Assembly: GCA_019095985.1 (NCBI GenBank)
Contig: CM032661.1
Span: 48,673-112,672 of the forward strand
Direction of reading: 5' to 3'
Length of the DNA: 64,000 nt
From: Streblospio benedicti
Lineage: Eukaryota > Annelida > Polychaeta > Spionida > Spionidae
The notes under the pieces are model-generated. The model ran no database searches. It was not told the DNA's origin and saw only the letters and a program-made list of their open reading frames with translations. A program made the translations under genes and the position numbers. Of the stretch, positions 26,504-37,700 are shown piece by piece; the stretch's first letter is position 1; each line of letters begins with the position of its first letter.

Positions 26504-28136
26504 GGAGATCGATCATTACCTGCCACATAATCTGAGCAACGAGTCCTACCACGAAAAGACGCACGTGGACTGCACGGTGTTTGAAAGGTTAAAGGCTCGC
26601 AACTCGGCTGCAGACAAATCCGCTAATCTCTACGGTGCCATGGACGGCAGTCAGCCAATCACACAACAGCAACCCACCTCCACATCATCTCTCATACTGG
26701 ATACAGACGGCAATGCGAGCATTACAACAGAAGCAGACGTGAAAGCACCAGGTAATGGTGCCAATGGCAATAAAAACAAAGTCAGTGTTTACCGCAGTAG
26801 TGCAGTAGAAGCTGGGGAGTGTATGCTGTCGCCCGTCTGCAGTCCTGAAGACATTTGCTTCTTTCTCCCCAAGCAGAATTCTACTGCTTGTGATGACGAC
26901 GCCGATTCTCTTGTCTACTCCCCTGCGTACTCTGATATGACGACTAATGGAAACAACAGCGCCAATGACCTGGAGTCCTACCTGAAGGACCTCTCCTTGT
27001 GTAATAATGGCCACGGGGGCGGTTCAGACTCTGAGACCGTCTTCTCCGAGGATTACACGGCAATGACTGATAATGGTGAAGGCTCAGAAGTTGGTGACCC
27101 TAACAATGGTAGCATAGATGGTGACGAGATTCGTCGCTACTCAGGATCCTCCTATGCAGATTCTCTGAATGGAAGTGAAAGTTCTACAACAGTGGTTGCT
27201 GAAGACAATGATTCAGCAGAGAAAGTGACCAATGGTCAACTACCACCAGGAACCCCAATGCCTCAGGGGAAGCATCGACCAGACATCAAACTGTTACTAA
27301 GTCACCCCACACTTGATGTGGATACAGATTGGACGGATACCCCACAGTTGTCAGAAGAAAACAGCCCAGAGTCTCCAGAAGCGGAACAGGTACCAGGTGT
27401 ATCGAATGACAGTAATGATCCTGACAATCCTTTCTATGAAGACCGCGAGTTTGAATTTCTACGAACACAGCCAGTGAAGAGGAGTACTTCTCTCAAGACA
27501 TACAAGACGCCTCCTGGTACCCCTCACCGCAAAAAGCTGTCCGCTTTTGCTGATGCTCTGGGTCTGGATCTAGAATCAGTGCGACACATTTTAAACCTTG
27601 AAGAGCCTCCAAAAGTGCCAGCTTCTGCAATGAAAGATCTTACAAGGAAGGATGAGGATGACGAACAAATGGCACCAATTAAAAGTGTAGAAGGAATAAA
27701 ATACCTGTCTCTTAATTTCCCTCAACCTGGTGCCAGTCCGACTTTCTTCCAGCGGGTTCAATGCCAGAAAGTTCTTCTTGAGAACTGTGTCGCTGATGAT
27801 AAATCGCTTACAGTCAATGGAACCATTAGAGTGGCTAATATCTCGTTCCATAAGAAAGTGGTGGTTCGCTATAGCGTTAATAACTGGATGACCTACACAG
27901 ATATCCAGGCATCCTATGTGCAGAACTCAAACGATGGTCCTACTGATAGGTTCTCATTTAATGTCTCTCTACCCAGCTATTTTACTGTTGGAACTCGACT
28001 CCAGTTCTGCATCCAATATGTGGTTGGTGGAGCTGAATTCTGGGACAGCAACTATGGCGGTAACTATATTGTAGAGTGCTATGCTAGACAAGCACCTATG
28101 AACGACTCGGATAATGCTTGGCTGCACTTCCTCTGA
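26484..28136 (+). CDS. PPP1R3: PP1 glycogen-targeting regulatory subunit (PPP1R3 type, CBM21)
   Basis: A 550-residue single-exon frame. PPP1R3 proteins bring protein phosphatase 1 to glycogen, where it activates glycogen synthase and restrains phosphorylase. Residues 1-320 are low-complexity, rich in Ser, Asn, Asp and Glu. Residues 332-350 hold basic, phosphorylatable stretches (VKRSTSLKTYKTPPGTPHRK). A PP1-docking-like segment RKKLSAFADALGLDLESV spans 349-366; the FADALGLDLE part is the family signature. The CBM21 carbohydrate-binding domain runs about 425-530, from VLLENCV through VRYSVNNWMTYTD to EFWDSNYGGNY, the conserved glycogen-contact motif. The ATG at 26484 is the first in frame; no in-frame ATG lies in the short leader. 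The protein is longer than vertebrate PPP1R3B/C/D (about 280-320 residues) because of the N-terminal extension. Being intronless is common in this family. It belongs to the family beyond doubt; the exact orthologue is unclear. Confidence 0.95.
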   Translation: MVDFHDKEIDHYLPHNLSNESYHEKTHVDCTVFERLKARNSAADKSANLYGAMDGSQPITQQQPTSTSSLILDTDGNASITTEADVKAPGNGANGNKNKVSVYRSSAVEAGECMLSPVCSPEDICFFLPKQNSTACDDDADSLVYSPAYSDMTTNGNNSANDLESYLKDLSLCNNGHGGGSDSETVFSEDYTAMTDNGEGSEVGDPNNGSIDGDEIRRYSGSSYADSLNGSESSTTVVAEDNDSAEKVTNGQLPPGTPMPQGKHRPDIKLLLSHPTLDVDTDWTDTPQLSEENSPESPEAEQVPGVSNDSNDPDNPFYEDREFEFLRTQPVKRSTSLKTYKTPPGTPHRKKLSAFADALGLDLESVRHILNLEEPPKVPASAMKDLTRKDEDDEQMAPIKSVEGIKYLSLNFPQPGASPTFFQRVQCQKVLLENCVADDKSLTVNGTIRVANISFHKKVVVRYSVNNWMTYTDIQASYVQNSNDGPTDRFSFNVSLPSYFTVGTRLQFCIQYVVGGAEFWDSNYGGNYIVECYARQAPMNDSDNAWLHFL

Positions 28137-29140
28137 AGTTCTTGTGTGTTGTGTGCTGCAAAAGTTCTTGCCATGAAGGATATAATGATACAAGATGCTA
28201 GGGTTTCAATGCTAGTAGAGCCATATAGATAGGAATAATAATAATAACTGTGATTGTCTTTTATAACCCTGCAAATTGTTAATATTAGCTGTGATCATGT
28301 TGAAACTACAAATTGAAGCACTACAACGTGGTGGTGAAGTGGTGGATATAAGTGAACAGATGTGCATTTAACAGTGACTAGGACTGTGATCTCTCCCCTG
28401 CAGTGGATGGATTGTGTAGAGTACATGTAATGCCAAGTGCTGGATACAAGGCTTGTATAGTCAGGAAATTTTACTCAAATTAACGCTAATAAGCACGTGA
28501 GTACAATCGTAACATCACATGGATTACACATTAAGCTAAACCCACATGGTCGGGTCAGATACATTGCAATAGTACATAGATTGATAGTTTGCTCGCTAAA
28601 TATTGTGTTGATTTTGTCCTTTAGGGTAGAGCAGCAAAATCAAAGTCTAACTTGAGGGTCGAACAATGTTCGGGTGAATGTTCAGAAAATCAATGGTGCC
28701 GTTTTTCACTACTACTTTTGTTAGTTTTACTTGGTCATGAGATTTTACCTGAAATGATAGACAGGAAAAAGTTTATAGATCATTGTTGAACAAAACATAA
28801 ACATTATGCTGCATGACGAAAATTGAGCAAAGTAAAAAAGGCCTGCATATGAATATTTTATTACGTAATACTAGAGTGCGTGCTTTCACCATATTCAATA
28901 TACATTATTAGGTTGAGCGTTTGTAAATGTACATATGATACATACAAGATTTATGTGTTGGCTATTGAAAATAGCTATAGTTGCTATGTGGAACGATTTA
29001 CAAGATTGTGGAAAGAGGGCACCCCTAAACCAACTAAATTTCTGTAAATATGTACATAACAATTTAGGCTAATTATAAACTAGGTTGTGATTGATTGTAA
29101 GTTACATTATTTAAACAATGCAATAAATACATTTTATAGA
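28137..29140 (+). other. Probable 3' UTR of the PPP1R3-type gene
   Basis: No other gene starts here and the first well-placed AATAAA is at 29122-29127, giving a 3' UTR of about 1 kb. A Pumilio-type element TGTAAATA lies at 29043-29050. AATAATAATAATAA-type runs near 28235 are simple sequence. The extent is inferred. Confidence 0.45.
29122..29127 (+). terminator. Polyadenylation signal of the PPP1R3-type gene
   Basis: AATAAA in CAATGCAATAAATACA, followed by T/G-rich sequence, about 990 bases after the stop codon. Confidence 0.45.
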
Positions 29141-29592
29141 ATATAATATTGTATTCACTCACAAGGTGCTTGGCTGCAGACCCTATGGAATTCATTGGTG
29201 GATCCAGATTTTCAGAAAAAGTAAGGGGCAACATTGAGGAAGTCCATAAGATCTGTAGCGGGGTGATAAGATACAGTATCCTGTTCCGATATAAAGTGCA
29301 CATGTTCCTAGTGCACTGTGTCACCCTCTATCTTTTAGTCGTTAAACCGCAAATTCCCTGAATCTATTTCTGATATTTAAAAAATCTCACCACAACCAGA
29401 CAACCATGAAATTGCAGGATTCAATTATGACTGTTGGTTGTAAAAGTTTGTGCATTCGAATTAATATTACACAAAATGTACTAGAAAATTTCTTTAATGT
29501 TCACTTTAATTTAACAATTGTTGATTTTTACATGAATCATATTCTAGTGAATGTAAATACTGAAGGGTATGCTGCGCTGATTAAACTTTACT
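29141..29592. other. No gene recognised
   Basis: GGTGGATCCAGATTTTC near 29199 may be a decayed MITE end. The two small open frames show no known motif. Confidence 0.45.
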
Positions 29593-29763
29593 TACTGTAA
29601 AACTAGAAATGTTTGCGCACGATTTAATTTACGAATTTTGTGGATAGGTTCAAAAACACAAACTTAAATAGTTGGCAAACATTAATAGCCTTTGTAAAGT
29701 AGGTCCAGGATGGACCAAAATCACAAAATTTAATAGCCACAAAATATTCTAGTTTCATAGTAC
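29593..29763. mobile_element. MITE with TACTGTAAAACTAGAA inverted ends
   Basis: The left end TACTGTAAAACTAGAAATGT and right end CTAGTTTCATAGTA are inverted copies. The subterminal GATTTAATTTACGAATTT and the reversed CACAAAATATT also match the copy at 40964-41140. No coding capacity. Confidence 0.7.
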
Positions 29764-32609
29764 ACACATTTTAGAACTTGGTGGTTTTTCAAGAAAAATC
29801 TGCTTGAAATCACTTTGAACAGACATTTTAAACTATTAATTCTTTGGATAGCCTTTCATCGTAGTGTCCTTATTGTCGATCTCCCAGTGTTGTTCTAAAG
29901 CGTTTAAACCAATTGCACTCTCAGTATATCACAATGAGATGTCATGTTCTCATAGTGTGATAATCACCTCTTATCATTCTAATGCCACCTGATAGACATT
30001 ATCACTTCACTGACTGACATTTTGTTTTTAACAACTTATCAGGAAAGAAAATAATGTGGTGCTCTTGTAAGACTGATACAGGTGCTAAGATGTGTACCAT
30101 CTCCGTTGCACTTGCTTATAGTATGCTTCTCGTGGTATTTTATTAGACAGCAACTACTTGTAATGAGATAAACATGCTTTAGGGTGGAATGGCACTCAAG
30201 TTTTCCACATAGCAGCAGAGTGGATTTGAAGGGAATGTTCTCAATGACTATTACGTCATTAGAAGCTATTAGAATAATTTTATGTGGCTTATTATACAAA
30301 GCGTTTGGATTAAAGATATGAGAAAGTGTGTGGCATTAATGTAAGATCTATGCTTTCTTGTGCCTCATTGTTTAAAATAGTTCTGCATATGACCTTTGCA
30401 TTTGGGGAAGATTTGCTCACATTCAAATACTGAGCATTTTATAGTATCTCGTGACCACCTTTGTTATAAATGCACTGTGTGGTTGTCAAGATTTCTTTAA
30501 AAATCTTAATTCCCCTGCAGAAAATATCTAATGAAAAGAGATTTCTACTGCGATCAAATATAATGATTGTACTGTTGTATCACGTTTAGCCCTCATGATC
30601 TCAGTCCATAGAAGTGAGTTCTACAATACCCATTCATTCAGTAGAGTTCAAATGAGGTCTAATCAATAAAAAAAATATTGGTGGTGAAATCGCACCACCA
30701 CCAACAAACCACAGTCATGCTGGAGCCTCATCACATTGGTAGGGGACTTATAAAAACAATATGCAGACCCCATGGCGAATAATAATGGAGCCATAACAAA
30801 ATGAGACCCAAGTTCTTTTATATCACTACGTCGGTGCATTCATGTCCCTATCATGCACTCGCCTTCATACCGGTCACCGAAGGCCACTCTGTTACTGACC
30901 ACGTGTACGTTGACCCCACATTCAAGGACAAACGGACCTTTCTATTATGCAGACGATTTGCCGCGATGATCTATGAGCTGCTGCTGCAGTAGTCTGCTTG
31001 TTTACTCACTGTGATCGAGGCTAGTACTCGTCTCGGCGGAAGTCTGTAGCAACCTTGGGAGTGGTGAAGGTCGTTTGGCAAATACTCTGCTTACTTTCAT
31101 TTTCCGCTGCTAGTTTTTAGCAATAGCTTGTGATTAACACAATTTGGTGATAGTGGGAGGTGGTTATTACTCTTTGGACGTTTAAAATGGTTGTATTTTG
31201 GGAGAAGGGGAAATATTACAGAGAACATTCTGGTCGTCTGCTCCTCTGAGTAACTATCATGCGCAGAATAAATTAGGTCAGCGAATCGACTAGCGTGTTT
31301 TGGTGCAGTCTTTATGAGTTGTACTTTGGACTTTTTCCCTATCCCAGTTATTTTGAGCCAAAATGATGTATTAGACCCTAAAAACTTGCTCCCGTTGGGG
31401 AATTTTGTTCGTGAACGTTTTATTTCCATCTACTTCTGAAATCTCGGTCTACCAGAAATGGAGTTCGAGTATGTTTTGCTATTTGTACATAAGAAATTCG
31501 GCATGTTATTGTATTTTTCTTTACTAATTACTAAATTCTTTGACATCTATTAAAGATAGGAAAACTTCCCTTTCTATGATCATTTTTAGTCAAAGTACTG
31601 CACGAGCAATTTGATTCTTGGGGACTGTTCCATTATGTCCGTTAATTGTGTTGCCCTTGCCTATTAATTCTCTCCATTGTCAAGTTGACAATTATTTCTT
31701 AAGGCAGGTCCCTAATGCCAGTAACTTGAGGTCAGTCTATGGACCAAATACTCGTGCACGAGTGAATTCTATTAATTTCTATGTGTATATGCATAGATTC
31801 CGGTTACTGCTGGATTTAACACAGAGATCATCAAAGTGACGAAGCTATGTAAGGTCATCCCATTTATACGACCGCACGATGCTATAACATTTGTCTTAAT
31901 ATATGAAGACAAAGAATTGTATAGTGTCTCTTGGTTTGGGGAAGGAGGGGCTGTATGGTTTCCTTGGGTTGCCTTAGAAACCATTGGTGGCCCAGCACTC
32001 AGGGATTGGGCATTACATCTCTGTTTAAGAAAAATGGTACTGAATACGGGGACTCGCATGGAACAGAATTTAAATCATGATTACAGTTTGCATATCAAAC
32101 TAGTAGCCTCCACAAGTTGAAGTACCAACGGCCTTTACCATTTTTCCCAAGACAAGGACGGGAATTAATGGTACGGGTCACACTCCACATTCCGTCAACA
32201 GAAAACAACATCTAGTGAATGACAGAAAATGTGTAGACAAAATGTAGATCCTGGTTCCCAGAGAGGAGAAAAGAACAGTGTTTGGTGCGAGAAGGTCTCC
32301 AGGTTGATGGATAGGTTAAGATGTGAGGATGCCTACTGCTCACAGCACAATAAAAAAGGTGTGGATTGAATATAGATTTAACATGTTATGTGAGCTTTTT
32401 GAAGACAATGATACATTTTAAACCGGGGTGCTATCGTAACACTGTTCATGCATTGCTTCACTCCTCATCAATTTTTGGGTTTTGTCGTGTCCAATTGAGA
32501 TTAATGAGGTTTGCATACACATTCATATAGCTGAAGCAGGATATGCAGGAAACCTAACCTATTCATCTCCACCCATTCTCTCCTATTGGTTGGCGTGCGT
32601 GCAAAATCA
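29764..32609. other. No gene recognised
   Basis: Open frames at 30039-30299, 31097-31429 and 31772-32120 are the longest, and none shows a domain I know. A GGTGGTG/CACCACC patch near 30679 is a short imperfect inverted repeat. Confidence 0.45.
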
Positions 32610-32790
32610 TCCACCATCACCCCCACCCCTATCCCCAGCCATCTTCCCACCAAAATATTTGTATTCCCATGTTGTTGTTTTTCTTTCTTTTCTTTTTTTT
32701 CTTTTTTTTTTGGCATGTCCCCGCATAAAAAACCCATAATATTCCTCTGGTGCACCCCTCCCCTCTTTAACAAAACCTATCTCTGCCAGT
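32610..32790. mobile_element. Diverged GCAGATCC-family MITE copy
   Basis: Has the family order CCCCCACCCC, TTCCCACCAAAATA, TGGCATGTCC, AAAAACCCATAA, GGTGCACCCC and an ATCTCTGCCAGTG end. The left end is lost. Confidence 0.45.
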
Positions 32791-33231
32791 GCTAGTAGGC
32801 CATATATGTGGATTCATCATGGCACGCGTGAACGTTGCCCGCATGACCTTATGCAGATTAACCAGGTTGTCTGTGGCGTGAAGTGTTCTCATGCAGCTGA
32901 TAGTAGGATTTTGAAGTGGTCCATAGATATCCAACCCGGTGACATATCTTCTAGTACAATCTTTATTCTATACTTTATGAAATACATTCAACATCATTTT
33001 TCATTGTGTTATCACGTTCTATATATGACGATAAAATGTGACGAAAAGACTTTTTGATGTCTGACCCAGAAATGTTTTTAATGGTTAATCCAGAATCACA
33101 CACCATTTTTGTTACACTTGCAGTGTCTTTTCTAGTTCAGTATGATGTTTTCGTACCAGCTTGTCGATATAGGCCTAGCTGATAAATCAGCAGTCAGTAT
33201 AACTATCTTATTGTTATCTCTCGGTACATAA
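32791..33231. other. No gene recognised
   Basis: Nothing beyond short chance frames. Confidence 0.5.
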
Positions 33232-33394
33232 GCAGATCCAGGGGTGCACCCCCACCCCCTACACCCCACCTGTTCCCACCAAATACTTTTTTCATAAGGT
33301 TTTTGGCATTTTTGCAATCGAACGTGCGTACAAAACCCATAAGATAGATCCCTTAAGTGCACCCCCACCCCCACTTTCAAGTCTGGATCTGCCA
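33232..33394. mobile_element. GCAGATCC-family MITE, best copy
   Basis: The left end GCAGATCCAGGGGTGCACCC and right end GTCTGGATCTGCC are inverted copies. C-rich tracts lie just inside each end, and the core is TTTTTGGCATTTTTGCAATC and TACAAAACCCATAAGAT. Relatives lie at 49491, 50741, 54825, 43350 and 32610. Confidence 0.7.
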
Positions 33395-33454
33395 GTGGCC
33401 GTGGCATATCAAAGAAACTTTGTATATATATATTGTTCCGAAGTTTGCTTGTGA

Positions 33455-33660
33455 ATTCAAGTCTACTCTCACTGTTATGGCAAGCAAGCTCCTACCACTG
33501 TATTGACATAGCTGAAGACATAGCTTCCATTTGACCAAGTAGCCCTCATGGGACTCAAACTCACAACCCCAAAGTAAAAAGACATAGCTTCCATTTGACC
33601 AAGTAGCCCTCACGGGAGTCGAACTCACAACCCCAAAGTTGTGAGATCAGAATGCTACCA
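33455..33660 (-). mobile_element. SINE family B, reversed, with duplicated box-B segment
   Basis: On the minus strand it carries the family B head GATGATGGTAGCATTCTGAT, CTCACAACTTTGGGGTTGTG and AGTTCGA. A segment of about 60 bp containing box B (plus strand CCATTTGACCAAGTAGCCCT and CTCACAACCCCAAAGT) is present twice in tandem, at about 33517-33575 and 33580-33639. The body then ends with CACTGTTATGGCAAGC on the plus strand. Confidence 0.6.
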
Positions 33661-33684
33661 TCATCCATGGGAAAAATATATATG

Positions 33685-33810
33685 CAGGTATTCATAGAAT
33701 TACAGGACTTACACACGGCTGAAACATTAGACCTCCCACACATTTCCGTCTTTAGGCGGGATTCGAACCCATGATCTCTCTGTTGAGATGATAACTGGCC
33801 AAGTATGTAG
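33685..33810 (-). mobile_element. tRNA-derived SINE, third type
   Basis: On the minus strand GGCCAGTTATCATCTCAACA is followed by the box B GGTTCGAATCCCGCC and then GACGGAAATGTGTGGGAGG. This is a clean tRNA 3'-half-like sequence but without a fitting 5' half, so a SINE is likelier than a tRNA gene. Confidence 0.5.
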
Positions 33811-33869
33811 GCTGTGGGTTACAGAGACAAAGTTTCGTCTGTATAAGCTTTTATAACAGCGCTAGCCTG

Positions 33870-34035
33870 CTGCTTGGGATGATGGTACATGTATCATTTT
33901 GGTCTCACAACCTTGGGATCGTGAGTTCGAGTCCCGCCAGGGCCACTTGAAATAGTCAAATCAAGCTGTCTTCAGCTATATCAATACAGTGGTAGGAGCT
34001 TGCTTACCATAACAGTGAAAGTAGAATTAAAGAAA
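33870..34035 (+). mobile_element. SINE family B copy
   Basis: GATGATGGTACATGTATCAT, GGTCTCACAACCTTGGGATC, box B GTTCGAGTCCCGCC, then TCTTCAGCTATATCAATACA and CTTGCTTACCATAACAGTGA. It matches the reversed copy 200 bp to the left. Confidence 0.65.
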
Positions 34036-34389
34036 GTTCGTTGGGTCACCCTTTAAGAACCAGAAAACCTCAAATCCTCTGCCAGGACTTCAGACTGACA
34101 TTTGAAGTAACGCGTGAAATATACACCACAAAACAGTCGGAGTTTTTAACTGCGACAAGGGGCAGTTTAGATACGTACAACTACGTATTATTTTGATCTT
34201 ATTTGAACCAGTACAGAAAGGGCACCCATCAAAATAGATGAAAAGTCAGTTTACTTGGTTCACTTCACCCTGTCTACCACCTAGTATTACATACTTACAT
34301 AAATTTACGGACGATGGAGTGAATGTCCCCTACTAATATACTTTTTTTCTATGTGAACAGCATATACATCAGATGAAATACAAACATGC
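34036..34389. other. No gene recognised
   Basis: No repeat or coding signal noticed. Confidence 0.5.
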
Positions 34390-34700
34390 TGTGGCTACCG
34401 TCTTTTTCACCATTTATAATTCTAAACAGTTTCAAATTAAGCCAATTGCAAATTGAATTTTTGTCATATTTTTTAAAATATCTCTAATACTTTCGTCTTC
34501 TATGAAGACCTCTTCAGGAGACCTCTTCAGGAGAATAAAAGAAATTTACAGATATTTTTTTTTATTCTACTGGAAAAGTCTTAATAGAAGACGAAAGTAG
34601 AGATATTTTAAAAATAGAACAAAAATCAATTTCACTTAATCATTATATTAACTTCTAAAACGTTTGAAAATTTTAAATGGTGGAAAAGACGGTAGCCACA
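34390..34700. mobile_element. Fold-back MITE, TGTGGCTACCGTC ends
   Basis: The left end is TGTGGCTACCGTCTTTTTCA and the right end TGGAAAAGACGGTAGCCACA. The arms continue inward (AATATCTCTAATACTTTCGT against ACGAAAGTAGAGATATTTTA) almost to the centre near 34545, so the whole 311 bp is one imperfect palindrome. A 15-bp phrase GACCTCTTCAGGAGA is repeated in tandem near the centre. ACATG flanks both sides, one base off on the left, and may be the target duplication. Confidence 0.7.
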
Positions 34701-37700
34701 ACATGAGAAGAGCCACCTAAAACCAAATAATACATCTTAGGAAAATACAAACAATTAAACTGGATTTTTTTGTATGAGAGATTAAACATGTCTCTTACAT
34801 ACATACTTAGTATACAAATCGGGTGTCTTGCTTTGTTTGTAGTGTTTAATTACTTATGTAGACCAGTGTGCGCTGCCCTATTTTTAGCATTATAATGAGT
34901 TGCTATTTTTTTTTTCAAGTATCATTACAGCTATGCTAATAAAGTTCATTCAACACGCCGTCAAAGGTCAGAGACTTCATCAATCACCATCGCTGCTGTT
35001 GTTTATTGAAACCACGATTAGTTCTCTGTCATGTTGTTGGGATATTTAACTCGTCCGAAAGCTAGTATAGGCCATATTGTGGCCTATTGTCGTCTGTGCA
35101 TTGAACGTTCACAAACAAAGTTGTCACATGGATGATTCGATTTGCCCACTCAGGTGCACACAAATGGGACCCCACATGGGTTAAAAGTGACACTGCGACA
35201 CCGCTGTTTTTGAGGCACTTTTATATGCTAATGAGACACCTGTGAACATCTTTTTTTCTATGGACATGAGACACACACATGCTTCTTTTCTATATGAACA
35301 TTATAATTAAAAGTGACACGGGAACTTATAAAAAGCATTATTAAGAGCTCAGAGACACATGGCACGTATTTTTTAGACCCCATGTAGGGCCGTGCCGTTG
35401 ACAAGTTGTTGTTTAAAACCCCCATTGTTGGCAATGCACCGACAATGTCTATGTTCTCTTCCTATCCACATATAGTGTTCTATACGGGCCGTGCAAATAT
35501 ATCATATTCTCATTTGCATGTAGCCGCCTTTGTAATTTTCAGGAAATGGGTCACGCAAACAAAAGGCAACTTGCGTGTTTATAAAAAAAAAAAAAATAAG
35601 TAAGTAGATTGTCTGTTGACCCTGATCACATTCAGTGATGGCGTTACACAACTAGACGCACTGTCGCGCCCATGTTTTCCACTTTAAAAAAAAGCGTATC
35701 AATTAATACTAGTTTGGAGTGGACGATCCATGTTGATATGGACTTTTTGATTGAGACAGATGCACTTCTTTGTGACCTCTGGGTCTCCTGTGTGCATTGT
35801 TTCTGTAGGTGCACAGTGCCTATCCTTTATTCTCGGCTACATGTTTGCTGTCAGATCATAACTGGATCGAATGATGTAGCCTTGAAAAGTAGCAAAACAG
35901 ACAGCCATGTTATCTGCAAGTATATTTTGTAAACACTTCAGATGAGAGCTTTATCGAGACTGGGGTCATAACTGGATTCGTCTGGTGCTTTTTGTGGTGG
36001 AGGTATTCATTTTAGAAAATGGTTTAGTAGAAGGACGGTTATAAAAAAGAACTTAACTGTTTCTGCTGTATCATTCCTCTACCATGGTTGTTAACTAGCA
36101 CAGCATCCGCAAATGATTGGGATGCCAATCGTTTCTGCTAGTATGAGAACGTGTGATCAATGAATGTCTATTTCACAACTTGTGTGTGAATGTGAACTAA
36201 GTCAATGTTGTGGTGACATAGTTTAGGCAAAAAATCAAACTCGTCTGGTACACGCATGTTTGTATTCGTGGGTAAAACAATCAGACGAAAAGTGAATGCT
36301 AGCTTGAAGCCATCAGAAAGTGAACCATAGCATGTGAATTCTCAAAGCATGTATATCTGTCGTCTGGTGTTGATTGTAAAATCCTTGGGGTTCGGGGTTA
36401 TTAGCGTTACTCATGCGGGATGTAAGGCTGTCAGATTGTATGTATATATGGACATATGCTTGCAATTGACCTCTAGACCCTATGTCTTTGTTGATTGCAG
36501 GATATGTTTTCTCTTAAAATGTCATGCAACAGTCGAAGATGCTTACAATAAAAGACAAACCTCTATTTCAACTACAATGTCAGACAGGCCCTGTCCAGTA
36601 AGTGGACCGTTTCACAACTAAACTGCCAATATTATGGCCGCGCCATTCGTTCTTTATTCCAAAAAACAAACAGCAGACCTTCGCCTGTCAATCAAACTGT
36701 CTCGTAGATTCCTGAGCCTGACGTAAGCAAAGACATAAATGCCAGAACATAAACTCGATCCATGTTCGAATTGGCTGTCGGCTGCAGCAGGTAATTTACA
36801 GGTAGATATGACTAACTCGACGGCTTGGTGTTTTGGGTGTTTTCAAGAAAGTGAGTGTATGACTGTCGAACATTCTTTAGTTAGATATTGAGTTCCGCCA
36901 GCAATTGCTGGATTTAGTTTGATTGATGACTTCATAGATTTAGATATTGTGCAAACTCTTTGCTGTGTGGAGGTATCATTTCGGGTTCCTCAATTATTGT
37001 TTGTGGTTTGCTGATTTGGACATAGCAGTGTTTATGTGGGGTTTATTAACGTGGTCTTTTATTATCTTATTTGTTTGTGTATATTAAAATGATTAATAAG
37101 CATCCTTGATTATATATGATCATAAATCCTTTTAAACACACACCAATGATCTTATTTCACGCAGCTCACGTGTTGAATCCAAAGCGAGTTTATAATTACC
37201 ACGTGATCACAACAATATACACAAACCCCGTTAAAAACACAATGCCTGAAATGTTTCCTTAAACATATATTATTGGACCAAGTGTTAAGGCTCAAGCATC
37301 ATATACAGATGTTTTTTTAGCATGAAGGTTTGGGAACATAAAAATTACCTGGTACGAGGATGTAATTATAGGTGGTCTTAAAGTTCTAGTGAAAAACTAT
37401 TAAAATGAAAAGAAACATTATCACAGTATATTGTTGAAAGGTAGTGAAAATTCTATGAACTACAGGCACCAGAGGGGGTATAAAAAAAAAAAAAAAAAAA
37501 ATACACAAATAAAATAAAATCATATTAAAAAGATTTTCATAACCATTCAAATGTTATGCTAAGAAGCGAGCAAATAATGGTGCTGTTTTCTGCAATCGTT
37601 GGATCCATTTTTAGAAATCTAACGAAGTTTTGTAGGTATTAGATTTCAATTGAACATGTCAACACATTTAACAGAAAACAAAGTCATAGAAAAAATCAAG

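Noticed and set aside
31836-32120. 94-codon plus frame with a Trp-rich stretch
   Set aside because: No motif recognised, opposite frame equally open, no promoter or splice context.
33740-33800. A minus-strand tRNA gene with box B GGTTCGAATCC
   Set aside because: No matching 5' half or acceptor stem; it fits a SINE head.
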